Shown here piece after piece: positions 8,253 to 16,354 of a stretch of 21,231 nt of DNA (position 1 is its first letter; each line of letters starts with the position of its first letter). Origin of the DNA: Chloroflexota bacterium. GTDB lineage: Bacteria; Chloroflexota; FW602-bin22; JAMCYS01. The position numbers and the translations under genes were made by a program. The stretch is from the NCBI GenBank assembly GCA_021847625.1, contig JAJZQK010000005.1, positions 1 to 21,231 on the forward strand. The letters are read 5' to 3'. The notes below the pieces were generated by a model. That model worked only from the letters and a program-made list of their open reading frames with translations, had not been told where the DNA came from and made no database searches.

Positions 8253-9896
8253 ATGCCTAAGTATATCTTCGTCACCGGCGGTGTGGCGAGCTCGGTGGGA
8301 AAAGGGATAACCGTCGCGGCGATCGGGCGCGTTCTCAAGAGCCGTGGCCTACGCATCACCGCCCAGAAGTTCGACCCCTACCTCAACGTAGACCCCGGTA
8401 CGATGAACCCCTTCCAGCACGGGGAGGTGTTCGTCACGGACGACGGCGCCGAGACGGACCTCGACCTCGGCCACTACGAACGCTTCATCGACGTCGACCT
8501 CACCTGCGACTCGAACGTGACAATGGGCAAGGTCTACGCCTCCGTCATCGCCAAGGAGCGACGGGGAGATTTCCTCGGCGGCACCATCCAGGTTATTCCC
8601 CACATCACGAACGAGATCAAGGCCCGCATCCTGGCGATCGGCGAGCATACCAAGGCCGACGTCGTGATCTGCGAGGTCGGCGGCACCGTCGGCGACATCG
8701 AGGGCCAGCCGATCATCGAGACGATCCGCCAGCTGCGCCGCGAGCTCGGGCATGGCAATAGCTTCTACATCCACGTCACCCTGCTACCCTACATCGCCTC
8801 CACCGGCGAGCTGAAGACCAAACCCACCCAGCACAGCGTCAAGGAGCTGCGCAGCATGGGCATCCAGCCCGACGCCATCGTCCTGCGTTCGGACTACCCC
8901 ATCAGCGACGAGATGCGCCAGAAAGTAGCCCTCTTCTGCGACGTCGAAGACCGCGGCGTCTTCCCCCTCATCACGGCCGACACGATCTACTCCGTACCGC
9001 TAGTGCTGGAGGACGCCACGCTCGGCAACTTCGTCGTGGAGAAGCTGGGGCTGCCCGCCACCGAGCCCCAGCTCAACGACTGGCGGGAGATGGTGGAGAG
9101 CATGCGCCAGCCCAGGCCGGAGATCCGCGTGGGTCTGGTCGGCAAGTACGTCTCCCTGCCCGACGCCTACATCTCGGTGCGCGAGGCGATCCGCCACGCC
9201 GGCCTCGGCCACAACGTCGACGTCGTGATCGACTACATCGACTCGGAAACCCTGGAGACGGGCGACCCCTCGGCGATTCTGCACGACCTGCATGGCATCG
9301 TCGTGCCCGGCGGCTTTGGCTATCGCGGCGTCGAGGGCATGATCCGGGCCGCCGAGTACGCCCGCGAACACGAGGTCCCGTACCTGGGGCTGTGCCTGGG
9401 CATGCAGGTCATGGTGATCGAGGCCGCACGCCGTCTTCTCGGCCTCGGCAAGGCCAACAGCACCGAGTTTGACCCCGACACGCCCGACCCGGTGATCGAC
9501 CTGATGCTGGAGCAGCGCGGCATCGCGGACAAGGGCGGCACGATGCGCCTCGGCCACTACCCCTGCCGCATGATCCCCGGCACGCACGCCTACGGCGCCT
9601 ACCAGCAGGCGGAGATCTCCGAGCGCCATCGCCACCGCTTCGAGTTCAACAACGACTACCTGCATCCGCTGGAAGAGGTGGGGCTGAGCGTAAGCGGCAT
9701 CTCGCCTGATGGCAAGCTGGTCGAGATATCGGAGTACAGGGACCATCCCTGGATGGTGGGCTCGCAGTTCCATCCCGAGTTCAAGTCGCGCCCCAACCGG
9801 CCGCACCCGCTGTTCCTGGGCTTTATCGCGGCCTGCCGGGCGACCCTCCGCGATGGAGATCAGCGGCCCCTGCCGTTGCAGCAGATGTGGGCATAG
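8253..9896 (+). CDS. pyrG: CTP synthase (glutamine-hydrolysing)
   Basis: PyrG converts UTP to CTP using ATP and ammonia from glutamine, the last step of pyrimidine nucleotide synthesis. The 547-residue product has the usual two domains. Residues 1-270 form the amidoligase domain (KYIFVTGGVASSVGKGIT, DPYLNVDPGTMNPFQHGEV, EVGGTVGDIEGQPIIE). Residues 290-540 form a class I glutamine amidotransferase domain with nucleophile Cys381 (GLCLGMQ) and His507/Glu509 (QFHPEFKSRP). The length is normal and all key residues are present. GAGGAG precedes the ATG by 5 nt. Confidence 0.98.
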   Translation: MPKYIFVTGGVASSVGKGITVAAIGRVLKSRGLRITAQKFDPYLNVDPGTMNPFQHGEVFVTDDGAETDLDLGHYERFIDVDLTCDSNVTMGKVYASVIAKERRGDFLGGTIQVIPHITNEIKARILAIGEHTKADVVICEVGGTVGDIEGQPIIETIRQLRRELGHGNSFYIHVTLLPYIASTGELKTKPTQHSVKELRSMGIQPDAIVLRSDYPISDEMRQKVALFCDVEDRGVFPLITADTIYSVPLVLEDATLGNFVVEKLGLPATEPQLNDWREMVESMRQPRPEIRVGLVGKYVSLPDAYISVREAIRHAGLGHNVDVVIDYIDSETLETGDPSAILHDLHGIVVPGGFGYRGVEGMIRAAEYAREHEVPYLGLCLGMQVMVIEAARRLLGLGKANSTEFDPDTPDPVIDLMLEQRGIADKGGTMRLGHYPCRMIPGTHAYGAYQQAEISERHRHRFEFNNDYLHPLEEVGLSVSGISPDGKLVEISEYRDHPWMVGSQFHPEFKSRPNRPHPLFLGFIAACRATLRDGDQRPLPLQQMWA

Positions 9897-9904
9897 AGTA
9901 GAAT
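9876..9904 (+). promoter_or_regulatory. Candidate promoter of the transaldolase gene
   Basis: TAGAAT (9899-9904) lies 17 nt after TTGCAG (9876-9881). The -35 is inside the last codons of pyrG and the -10 spans its 3' edge. The -10 matches consensus at 5 of 6 positions and the -35 at 3 of 6, so support is moderate. Confidence 0.45.
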
Positions 9905-9954
9905 GAGGGAAGGCTTGGACCGGCAGCAGAAGCGACACAGAGGGGTGATAGGCT

Positions 9955-10605
9955 ATGCGCATATTCCTTGATACGGCGAACATACAGGAGATCCGGCAGG
10001 CGGCCCAGATGGGGGTCATTTGCGGGGTCACCACCAACCCGTCATTAATGGCCAAGGAGCAAGGGGCCGATTTCCGGGAGACGATCCAGGAGATCTGCTC
10101 GCTCGTCAACGGCCCGATCAGCGCCGAGGTCACGGCGCCCGACACCGAGACCATGATCTCGCAGGCGCGCGACCTTGCGAAGTGGGCCGACAATGTCGTC
10201 ATCAAGGTTCCGATCACGACCGCCGGCTTGGCGGCAGCCAAGGTTATGTCGAAAGAGGGGATCAAGACCAACCTGACCCTCTGCTTCTCGGTGAACCAGG
10301 CACTGCTCGCGGCTACCGTCGGCGCCACCTACGTTAGCCCCTTCCTGGGCCGGCTCGACGACATCGGGCACGACGGCATGGCGCTCGTAGCCGACATCGT
10401 GCAGATATACCGGAACTACGGGTTGCCGTCGCAGGTCATCGCCGCCAGCATCCGCCATCCCTTGCACGTGGTGAACGCGGCCAAGGCCGGCGCCCACATC
10501 GCGACGATACCGTACAAGGTGCTGATGCAGATGGTGGAGCATCCCTTGACGAAGAACGGCCTGCAGCGCTTCGAGGCCGACTGGGCCAGCAGGCAGGGCA
10601 AGTAG
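9955..10605 (+). CDS. Transaldolase / fructose-6-phosphate aldolase (FSA/TalC type)
   Basis: This 216-residue protein belongs to the short transaldolase group. Characteristic segments are [14 protein letters not shown] (Asp6), [16 protein letters not shown] and the Schiff-base motif NVVIKVPIT (Lys84). Later come [20 protein letters not shown] and [19 protein letters not shown], then a C-terminal HPLT...GL.RFEADW. It transfers a dihydroxyacetone unit in the non-oxidative pentose phosphate pathway, or splits fructose 6-phosphate; sequence alone does not separate the two activities. The downstream transketolase favours the pentose phosphate role. A GAGGGG-rich stretch precedes the ATG. Confidence 0.93.
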   Translation: MRIFLDTANIQEIRQAAQMGVICGVTTNPSLMAKEQGADFRETIQEICSLVNGPISAEVTAPDTETMISQARDLAKWADNVVIKVPITTAGLAAAKVMSKEGIKTNLTLCFSVNQALLAATVGATYVSPFLGRLDDIGHDGMALVADIVQIYRNYGLPSQVIAASIRHPLHVVNAAKAGAHIATIPYKVLMQMVEHPLTKNGLQRFEADWASRQGK

Positions 10606-10617
10606 GAGCCCAAACGC

Positions 10618-10643
10618 CAGTGAGCGGGGGTTCTCCCGCACTG
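10618..10643 (+). terminator. Weak hairpin after the transaldolase gene
   Basis: CAGT(GA)GCGGG pairs with CCCGCACTG (4 + 5 bp with a 2-nt bulge, 6-nt loop), 13 nt after the stop codon. No T-run follows, so if it acts in termination it is not a standard intrinsic terminator. Confidence 0.35.
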
Positions 10644-10820
10644 ACGCGGCCGGCAGCAAGCTTCGTATCCCGCACCAGGGCGTGACGGCGAGCTGCGGCG
10701 TTTCGTGTCCGCTGGGAATCGCCTCCGGTTTGCTGGCGGCAGGCAAGTCTTTGGCTGTAGTTGTTCTGTCGGACGCAGAGGCCAACTTTGCGCAACTACT
10801 CATTCCGACCTAGCCAGCGG

Positions 10821-10858
10821 GCTGTACAGCTCCAGTGTGGGAGGCAAGTACAGCTGTA
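10821..10858. promoter_or_regulatory. Pair of 10-bp palindromes upstream of transketolase (possible operators)
   Basis: GCTGTACAGC (10821-10830) and TACAGCTGTA (10849-10858) are both perfect palindromes with centres 28 bp apart. They share the octamer GTACAGCT. They lie 30-67 bp before the GTG start of the transketolase. The rest of the 282-bp gap from the transaldolase holds no convincing gene; a GTAGTTG...CAACTAC inverted repeat (10757-10799) is also present. I could not place a good -10/-35 pair here. Confidence 0.4.
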
Positions 10859-10887
10859 TGCGGTAAAAACGCTGAAGGAGTTGACCC

Positions 10888-13251
10888 GTGACAAGTGAAA
10901 GTGCGCGATCGGCAAGCGAAGCAGAGATTCAGGCGCGGTACGAGGAACTCTCCACTCACTTCCCGCAGTGGGAGAAGATCAAGGATCTCATCGACCAGTA
11001 TGTCGACATCCCCGTGAACTACCGCCAGAGCGGGCACCCCGGGGGCTCGCGATCCAAGGTCCACGCCGTGGTAGCTACCCTCCTTTCCGGCGCGATGCGC
11101 TGGGACATCCGCCACCCTGAGAAGCGCTTCACAGACCGCTTCGTCCTTGTAGGTGGGCACACCGTGCCCTTGATTTACGCTGCCCTGGCCGTCTTCAACG
11201 AGGCGCTGCGTGTGAAGTACGAGCAGACCGGCGACCCGAAGTATCTGGTCCCCAAGGCTGCCGAGCGCCAGCTGACGTGGGAAGATCTCCTGAAGTTCCG
11301 GCGCAACAAGGGCCTCTCTGGCCACGCCGAGATGGAGGGCAAGACGCTCTTCCTCAAGTTCAACACCGGCCCTTCGGGCCATGGCTTCGCCCCGGCCGCC
11401 GGTCAGGCCGTCGCCCTGAAGATCGCGGGCGCGGAGGGCGTTAAGGTCTGGGCTTTCGAGGGCGAGGGCGGACTCACCCCCGGCGCCTTCCACGAGACCT
11501 CCAACTCGGCCTACGGTCTCGGTCTGGACAACCTGCACTTGGTCGTCGACTGGAACGACTACGGCATCGACGATCAGGCCATTTCATCGGTCGTCTTTGG
11601 CTGTCCCGGCGATTGGTCCTCCTCGCACGGCTGGCGCGTCCGGAACGCGAAGAACGGCTCCGAATGGTCGGACGTGACCAAGACCATCCTCGACCTCGCC
11701 TTCACCCCGAACCCGGACAAAGTCCCCTCGATGGCCTACCTCAAGACGCGCAAGGGTCGCGGCTATGGCGTCTATGATAACAAGTCGCACGGCGCCCCGC
11801 ACGCCCTGAATTCGCCGGCCTTCTGGAAGCTACGCGCCGAATTCGCCGAGAAGTACGGCACCAGCTTCGTGGGACACGATGAGCCGGCCCCGAAGGACCC
11901 CGCCGAGCTTCAGGAGCAGTTCCGCGCCAATCTGAAGGTGGTGGCCGATGTGATTCGCGCCGACCAAGAGCTGGTGGACTACCTGGCAGACAGGCTGGTC
12001 GCCCTGGGCGATTCGGTTCCGGAGACGATTCCCTCCTTCCGGCTCGACGTGGCCAAGAATCCGTGGACGGACCGCCGCCTCTACGACTACGAGAACTACC
12101 CGAAGGAGCTCTTCGCAGCGCCGGGCACGAAAGTCGCCAACCGCTCCGCCTTGGCGAAGTGGGGCGCCTGGGCCAACGCCTTCGGCAAGGAAAACTACAA
12201 CCGCCCGCTATTCATCGCCTCGTCGGCCGACCTAGCCGATTCCACCAACATCGCGGGCTTCCGCCAGAAGTTCGGCGATTTCGAAGGCTGGGGCAAGTAC
12301 GATCGCAACTCCAATCCAACGGGAGCGCTCCTCCCCCAGGAGATCACGGAGTTTGCCAACTCCGGCATCGCCACCGGCATGGCAACCGTCAACTTTGCCC
12401 AGAACCCCGAAGAGGAGTTCCAAGGATACTACGGCGCAACCTCGACCTACGGCGCCTTCGTCTACCTGATGTTTGGTCCGATGCGCCTCTTCAGCCAGTT
12501 GGCGCAAGACTGCCAGCTCAAGGTGGGCAAGGTTCTTTGGGTCGCCGGCCACTCCGGGCCCGAGACCGCCGACGATTCCCGCACCCACTTCGGCATCTTC
12601 TCGCCGGGCGTCACCCAGCTGTTCCCAGATGGGTCGGTTATCGACGTTCACCCCTGGGAGCACAACGAGGTGCCGGTCGTTTTGGCCGCCGCCTTGGGGC
12701 AGAAGGCCCCCATCGTCGCCCTGCACCTGACGCGGCCGACGATCGAGGTCCCCGACCGGGAAGCGCTGGGTATACCCTCGCATTTCGCCGCCGCCCGGGG
12801 CGCCTACATAATGCGTCCGTATCGCACCGACCGGAAGCCGATGGGTACCGTCATCGTCCAGGGCACATCCTCGACCGCCAATTTGGTCAAGGTGCTGCCT
12901 GAGCTGGACAAGGCGGGGCTGAACGTGAAGGTAGTCGCGGCCATCTCGCCGCAGCTCTTCGCGCTACAGCCTCAGGAGTACCAGGGCGAGGTGCTAACCT
13001 TCGCCGACAAGCTGGACTCGATGGCCATTACGAATCGCGCGCGGCGCCTGATGCATGATTGGTTCGGGAGCGAGATTTCCGCCGAGTACACGCTGTCGTC
13101 CGACCACGATGATCGCTGGCGCACCGGCGGCAACCTCGACGAGCTGATCGAGGAGGCCCACCTCGATCCCAAGCACATCTTGGCGGGGATCGAGCGCTTC
13201 GTGACGGACCGTGAGAAGCGGCTACGCCGGATTAGCGACGCCATCGGCTAG
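10888..13251 (+). CDS. Divergent long transketolase (thiamine diphosphate enzyme)
   Basis: This 787-residue protein is a transketolase-type enzyme, clearly longer than ordinary transketolases (about 620-680). Visible features are QSGHPGGS (47-54), DRFVLVGGHTVPLIYAAL, NTGPSGHGFAPAAGQAVALK (159-178), HGAPHA (301-306), SSADLADSTNIAGF, the cofactor-activating Glu488 in ITEFANSGIATGMA, and a pyrimidine-domain segment with THFGIFSPG. The thiamine diphosphate/Mg motif, normally Gly-Asp-Gly, reads Gly-Glu-Gly (192-194, EGEGGLTPGAFHE). The GTG start has AAGGAG 7 nt upstream. With the transaldolase it would interconvert pentose and hexose phosphates. Phosphoketolase was considered, but the N-terminal motifs fit transketolase better. 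Confidence 0.85.
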   Translation: MTSESARSASEAEIQARYEELSTHFPQWEKIKDLIDQYVDIPVNYRQSGHPGGSRSKVHAVVATLLSGAMRWDIRHPEKRFTDRFVLVGGHTVPLIYAALAVFNEALRVKYEQTGDPKYLVPKAAERQLTWEDLLKFRRNKGLSGHAEMEGKTLFLKFNTGPSGHGFAPAAGQAVALKIAGAEGVKVWAFEGEGGLTPGAFHETSNSAYGLGLDNLHLVVDWNDYGIDDQAISSVVFGCPGDWSSSHGWRVRNAKNGSEWSDVTKTILDLAFTPNPDKVPSMAYLKTRKGRGYGVYDNKSHGAPHALNSPAFWKLRAEFAEKYGTSFVGHDEPAPKDPAELQEQFRANLKVVADVIRADQELVDYLADRLVALGDSVPETIPSFRLDVAKNPWTDRRLYDYENYPKELFAAPGTKVANRSALAKWGAWANAFGKENYNRPLFIASSADLADSTNIAGFRQKFGDFEGWGKYDRNSNPTGALLPQEITEFANSGIATGMATVNFAQNPEEEFQGYYGATSTYGAFVYLMFGPMRLFSQLAQDCQLKVGKVLWVAGHSGPETADDSRTHFGIFSPGVTQLFPDGSVIDVHPWEHNEVPVVLAAALGQKAPIVALHLTRPTIEVPDREALGIPSHFAAARGAYIMRPYRTDRKPMGTVIVQGTSSTANLVKVLPELDKAGLNVKVVAAISPQLFALQPQEYQGEVLTFADKLDSMAITNRARRLMHDWFGSEISAEYTLSSDHDDRWRTGGNLDELIEEAHLDPKHILAGIERFVTDREKRLRRISDAIG

Positions 13252-13284
13252 GTTCTACCTGGGCCGAAACCGCTTAGACCAAAA

Positions 13285-13314
13285 CCGTAGTGCCCGGGAA
13301 GCCGGGCACTACGG
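13285..13314 (-). terminator. Perfect 13-bp hairpin after transketolase
   Basis: CCGTAGTGCCCGG and its exact complement are separated by a 4-nt loop (GAAG), 33 nt after the transketolase stop. AAAA precedes it on the plus strand, so on the minus strand the hairpin is followed by a short T-run (GGTTTTGG). It may therefore stop transcription arriving from the minus strand as well as, more weakly, the plus-strand message. No T-run follows on the plus strand. Confidence 0.55.
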
Positions 13315-13403
13315 CGCCCTGCCCCCTTGACTCAAGCCAACCCCTCACTTACCCACCAACTCGCCCACCCGGTTCGTGGTGGAACCTCGGAACCCCGCCG
13401 GGT

Positions 13404-13433
13404 TTGCACGCCGGGCGAAGGATATGTTATAAT
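13404..13433 (+). promoter_or_regulatory. Promoter of tRNA-Lys
   Basis: A perfect TATAAT (13428-13433) is preceded by TGT, making an extended -10. TTGCAC (13404-13409) is a weak -35 at 18 nt. The predicted start near 13440 is about 25 nt before the mature tRNA 5' end. Confidence 0.75.
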
Positions 13434-13464
13434 CCGGCTTGCTGGTGACGGGAAACCACCGCCA

Positions 13465-13540
<76 letters not shown>

Positions 13541-13542
13541 CC

Positions 13543-13573
13543 GAAGCCCCAGAAATGGGGCTTCTTGTTTTGT
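13543..13573 (+). terminator. Intrinsic terminator after tRNA-Lys
   Basis: GAAGCCCC and GGGGCTTC form a perfect 8-bp stem around the loop AGAAAT. The T-rich stretch TTGTTTTGT follows directly. It begins 2 nt after the encoded CCA and ends 4 nt before the stop codon of the convergent minus-strand gene. Confidence 0.92.
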
Positions 13574-13576
13574 CCT

Positions 13577-14788
13577 TTATCCCCCGGTGACCTCCTGCGC
13601 GATACGGGCCCAGGTCGTAAGGATGCTAGGATCGCCCTTCACCGTCTCCACGTCGGAGAGGTTGACGTCGATTATGCAGTCGCCCGCAATAGAGACAATG
13701 CGCTCGAGGTCTCGGCGCATCTCGGCCGGGTCAGCGGAGAGGATCGTCTTGCCGGGATGCACCTGCACCTCCAGCACCACCCGGCGCTCGAACTTGGCCA
13801 CGCAGGCGGCCAGGTCCGTCCAGGCGCCAACGTCGAAACGCCGCAGTCCGGGCAGCTGGGCGATGATGTCGAGCTTGGGCGTCAGGTCCTCGCAGCCGTG
13901 ATAGTAGATGCGATGCTCTCCATACAGACCCACGATGCGTTCGTTGTACGGGTGCACGAACTCGGCGTACATGGCCGGCGAAATGGTGCCGGTGGATTGG
14001 GCGGCCACGTACAGCCAGCAGGAGCGCAGGCGGTCTGCTGGCTCGTCGGGGCCCAGTTCCTCGTAATGGACCCGGAACGGCCACGATGACTCGGCATCCA
14101 CCGCCCCCTTCGCCTCGCGTTCCTGCTGGTAGGCAATGAAGCTATCGGTGAGAAACCCCATCATCTCGTGGACGAACTGAGGCCGCTCGAGGAAGGAGTA
14201 CAGGTAGCTCTCCCAGCCCAGGAACTTCACCAGGGATTCGGCAGGACAAGCGTGCAGCTCATTCGTAAGCAGCTTCACCGGCAGTGCATCGCCCACCAGC
14301 TCGCGCGCTCGCTCGACCAGAGCAGCCGTCGCTGGTTCGTCTATCTGGTAGTGGGGTTGGCGCAGTTGGGCGAAGTCGGCTTCGTCGCGCACGGCCGGGC
14401 GAAACGTATAGGCCCCCTCCGGGCAATCCGGATCTTCAGATTCTAGATTGACGCCCCACAATGGTGGCCTATCGGCCGGGCGGATCGGTTCAAGCCAGAT
14501 GGTCGGCAGCAGCACCTCGTCATCCGGGATATGGCGATGGCGGAAGAGCTTCTGGCGCAGCTGCAGCTCGATATCGCGCTCCAGAGGATCAGCCGAGACA
14601 AGCACGTCAGGCGGGATTATCTCTCGCCAAGTGCGAGTGTAACCGCGGTGCAGGTGGATGTAGACGGGCACCTTCGGCGCCTTCTGGAGGCGGTTATGGG
14701 CGGTCCACATTGACTTCAGTTCGGCGTAGCGCGGCTCCGCGCACGCCTCGCGAACCTGGTCTACGAGATCTCGAATCAAGGCTGACAT
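13577..14788 (-). CDS. Uroporphyrinogen decarboxylase / MtaA-superfamily protein
   Basis: This 403-residue protein looks like a member of the UroD superfamily, which includes heme-pathway decarboxylases and cobalamin:coenzyme methyltransferases. The C-terminal half has the barrel-like pattern YYHGCEDL...LPGLRRFDVG...VVLEVQVHPGKTIL...GDCIIDVN. His297-x-Cys299 with Cys371 resembles the zinc ligands of MtaA-type methyltransferases, so a methyltransferase or lyase is more likely than true uroporphyrinogen decarboxylase. The ATG follows AAGGAGG at ideal spacing. No corrinoid protein or heme gene is nearby, so the substrate is unknown. The gene converges on the tRNA terminator. Confidence 0.65.
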   Translation of the reverse strand: MSALIRDLVDQVREACAEPRYAELKSMWTAHNRLQKAPKVPVYIHLHRGYTRTWREIIPPDVLVSADPLERDIELQLRQKLFRHRHIPDDEVLLPTIWLEPIRPADRPPLWGVNLESEDPDCPEGAYTFRPAVRDEADFAQLRQPHYQIDEPATAALVERARELVGDALPVKLLTNELHACPAESLVKFLGWESYLYSFLERPQFVHEMMGFLTDSFIAYQQEREAKGAVDAESSWPFRVHYEELGPDEPADRLRSCWLYVAAQSTGTISPAMYAEFVHPYNERIVGLYGEHRIYYHGCEDLTPKLDIIAQLPGLRRFDVGAWTDLAACVAKFERRVVLEVQVHPGKTILSADPAEMRRDLERIVSIAGDCIIDVNLSDVETVKGDPSILTTWARIAQEVTGG

Positions 14789-14858
14789 ACAGTTGCCTCC
14801 TTCAGTATTAGAGCGCTACTGCTCAGGGATAATGTCCATGTTAAGTGGCTAGTGGCCC

Positions 14859-15047
14859 TCAGGTGCGGGCGAAGAGCTGGGCCCGCTGCTTGGCCTTGGC
14901 CCGCGGATCGGGCGCCTTCGCCTGGCGGGTAGGGGGCAGCGCCACCGCCACCGCGGCCGCCGGCGCCTCCGCCACCCGCTTGCAGTCCAGACGACGCCTG
15001 TAATCATACACGTAAACGGCTCCTTCGGGAACGGTCTGCACGTTCAC
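14859..15047 (-). CDS. Possible small basic protein (62 aa), unrecognised
   Basis: An open frame on the minus strand can start at GTG 15047 or GTG 15041 and ends in TGA at 14859-14861. The product starts VNVQTVPEGAVYVYDYRRRL, has an Ala/Val-rich centre and ends in a basic tail (PRAKAKQRAQLFART). Third codon positions are almost all G or C except at the 5' end, as in real genes here. The ribosome site is weak (AAGAGAG). It lies 70 bp upstream of the UroD-like gene in the same direction and could be co-transcribed. The function is unknown, and it may not be a gene. The frame stays open upstream to 15173, but that part runs through a hairpin and looks non-coding. Confidence 0.4.
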   Translation of the reverse strand: MNVQTVPEGAVYVYDYRRRLDCKRVAEAPAAAVAVALPPTRQAKAPDPRAKAKQRAQLFART

Positions 15048-15061
15048 TCTCTTGCGCGCCA

Positions 15062-15101
15062 GGGGAGCCCGCGCGCAGCCGCGGCCTCGCGGGGGCTCCC
15101 C
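15062..15101. repeat. GC-rich imperfect inverted repeat
   Basis: GGGGAGCC(C)GCGCG and CGCG(GG)GGCTCCCC form an imperfect stem around CAGCCGCGGCCT. On the minus strand it would lie in the 5' region of the small open frame; on the plus strand it is followed by CTTTCC, too short for a good T-run. The rest of the 504-bp stretch 14789-15292 contains only the small open frame, this dyad and the promoter region of the next operon. Confidence 0.5.
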
Positions 15102-15204
15102 TTTCCGTGGGGATGACAGGAGCGCCAGCAGAGGCTCCGTTGGCCCTCCCGGCAGCGGGCACCCGGGCCGCAACGGCTACGTCGGACTGCTTAGCGGCAG
15201 GAGG

Positions 15205-15254
15205 AGTGGTCGCAGATTCACCACCTTGCGTCGGGAATCCGCGACCGCTAGAAT
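15205..15254 (+). promoter_or_regulatory. Promoter of the selenoprotein operon with a flanking 15-bp dyad
   Basis: TTGCGT (15226-15231) and TAGAAT (15249-15254) are 17 nt apart and form a plausible promoter. A 15-bp inverted repeat (15205-15219 and 15235-15249; 13 of 15 bases match) brackets the -35 box, and its right arm fills the spacer to the first base of the -10. A regulator bound here would block RNA polymerase, so an operator is a reasonable inference. The leader is about 30 nt. Confidence 0.55.
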
Positions 15255-15292
15255 GGCGGTGGGCCTAGCGAGTCCGTCCCAGGAGGATTGCC

Positions 15293-16342
15293 GTGCCAGA
15301 ACTGAAACTCACCTCGCGTACCCATTCCGTCGAGGACTCCGTAGAAGCTATCGAGTTCTGCTACCGGATGGGCTGGACCGATGGCCTGCCCGTCGTGCCG
15401 CCCACGGCCGAACGCGTAGCCGAGTTCCTCGCCAACGGCGGCCATGAGCCCGGGGACGTCCTCGGCGGCGTGCCCGACAGGCGGCGGGTCTTCACCGCCG
15501 AGAAGGTGGCGATCAACGCCGTGATGGCCGGCTGCCTCCCCGCCTACGCCCCGGTGGTCTTCGCCGCCGTGGAGGCGATGAGCAAGCCTGGCCTCGGCCT
15601 CTCCGGCGCCTCCGCCTCCACCGGCGGCGCCGCCATCCTCGCCGTCGTCAGCGGCCCGCTGGCGCGTGAGATCGGCCTCAACGGCGGCGGCAACGCCCTC
15701 GGGCCGGGGGCGCGGGCCAACGCCACCATCGGCCGGGCCCTGCGCCTGGTCCTGCTGAACCTGGGCGGGGCCACGCCGGGCGTCGTCGACCGCTCCACCC
15801 TGGGCCACCCCGGCAAGTACGCCTTCTGCCTGGCCGAGGACGAGGGGGCCTCCCCCTGGGAGCCCCTGCGGGTCGACCTCGGCTTCCCGGCGGAGGTGAG
15901 CACGGTGACGGTGATGGCGGCCGAGGGGCCGCACCAGGTATCCAACCACGCGAGCTTCGACCCCGAGGGGCTGCTGCTGACCTTCGTGGTCGCCCTCGGG
16001 GCCACCTCGTTCGCCGGTGCGAAGTACGCGGTCGTGATCTGCCCCGAGCACGTGGCCGTCCTCAAGCGGGCGGGCTGGTCGAAGCGGCAGGTCAAGGAGT
16101 TCCTCGCCGCCAACACGTGGCGCAGCGTCGCCGACCTCAAGCGCCACGGGCAGCTCCCGGGTGCGATCGAGGAAGGCGACGACGAGAGGCGGCGCTACCT
16201 GGTGGCCGACCCCGAGGACTTCCTCGTCGTCGTGGCCGGCGGCGAGGCCGGCGGCTTCTCGGCCATCATACCGCCGTGGGCCGGTGGGCGGCAGTCCCTG
16301 CCCCAGACCCAGCCCATCGGCGTCTGCGTCGACTGTAACTAG
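15293..16342 (+). CDS. Conserved protein encoded next to UGSC selenoprotein, C-terminal CxxC
   Basis: I do not recognise a named enzyme for this 349-residue protein, although its motifs look like a conserved family found beside UGSC-type genes (recollection, not checked). Visible features are MGWTDGLPVVPPT near residue 26, KVAINAVMAGCLPAYAPVV, SASTGGAAILAVVSGP, a Gly-rich segment LNGGGNALGPGARANATIGR, DRSTLGHPGKYAFCLAEDEG and VSNHASFDPEG. The protein ends in Cys345-Val-Asp-Cys348-Asn, a Cys-x-x-Cys at the extreme C-terminus. There is no signal peptide and no clear membrane segment. The GTG start has AGGAGG 6 nt upstream. The next gene begins 12 nt after the stop, so the two are co-transcribed and may form a redox pair. 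Confidence 0.75.
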   Translation: MPELKLTSRTHSVEDSVEAIEFCYRMGWTDGLPVVPPTAERVAEFLANGGHEPGDVLGGVPDRRRVFTAEKVAINAVMAGCLPAYAPVVFAAVEAMSKPGLGLSGASASTGGAAILAVVSGPLAREIGLNGGGNALGPGARANATIGRALRLVLLNLGGATPGVVDRSTLGHPGKYAFCLAEDEGASPWEPLRVDLGFPAEVSTVTVMAAEGPHQVSNHASFDPEGLLLTFVVALGATSFAGAKYAVVICPEHVAVLKRAGWSKRQVKEFLAANTWRSVADLKRHGQLPGAIEEGDDERRRYLVADPEDFLVVVAGGEAGGFSAIIPPWAGGRQSLPQTQPIGVCVDCN

Positions 16343-16354
16343 AGGAGTAGGAAT

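Noticed and set aside
9000..10328. A 442-codon minus-strand open frame across pyrG and the transaldolase gene
   Set aside because: It is antisense to two clearly identified enzymes and has no family features.
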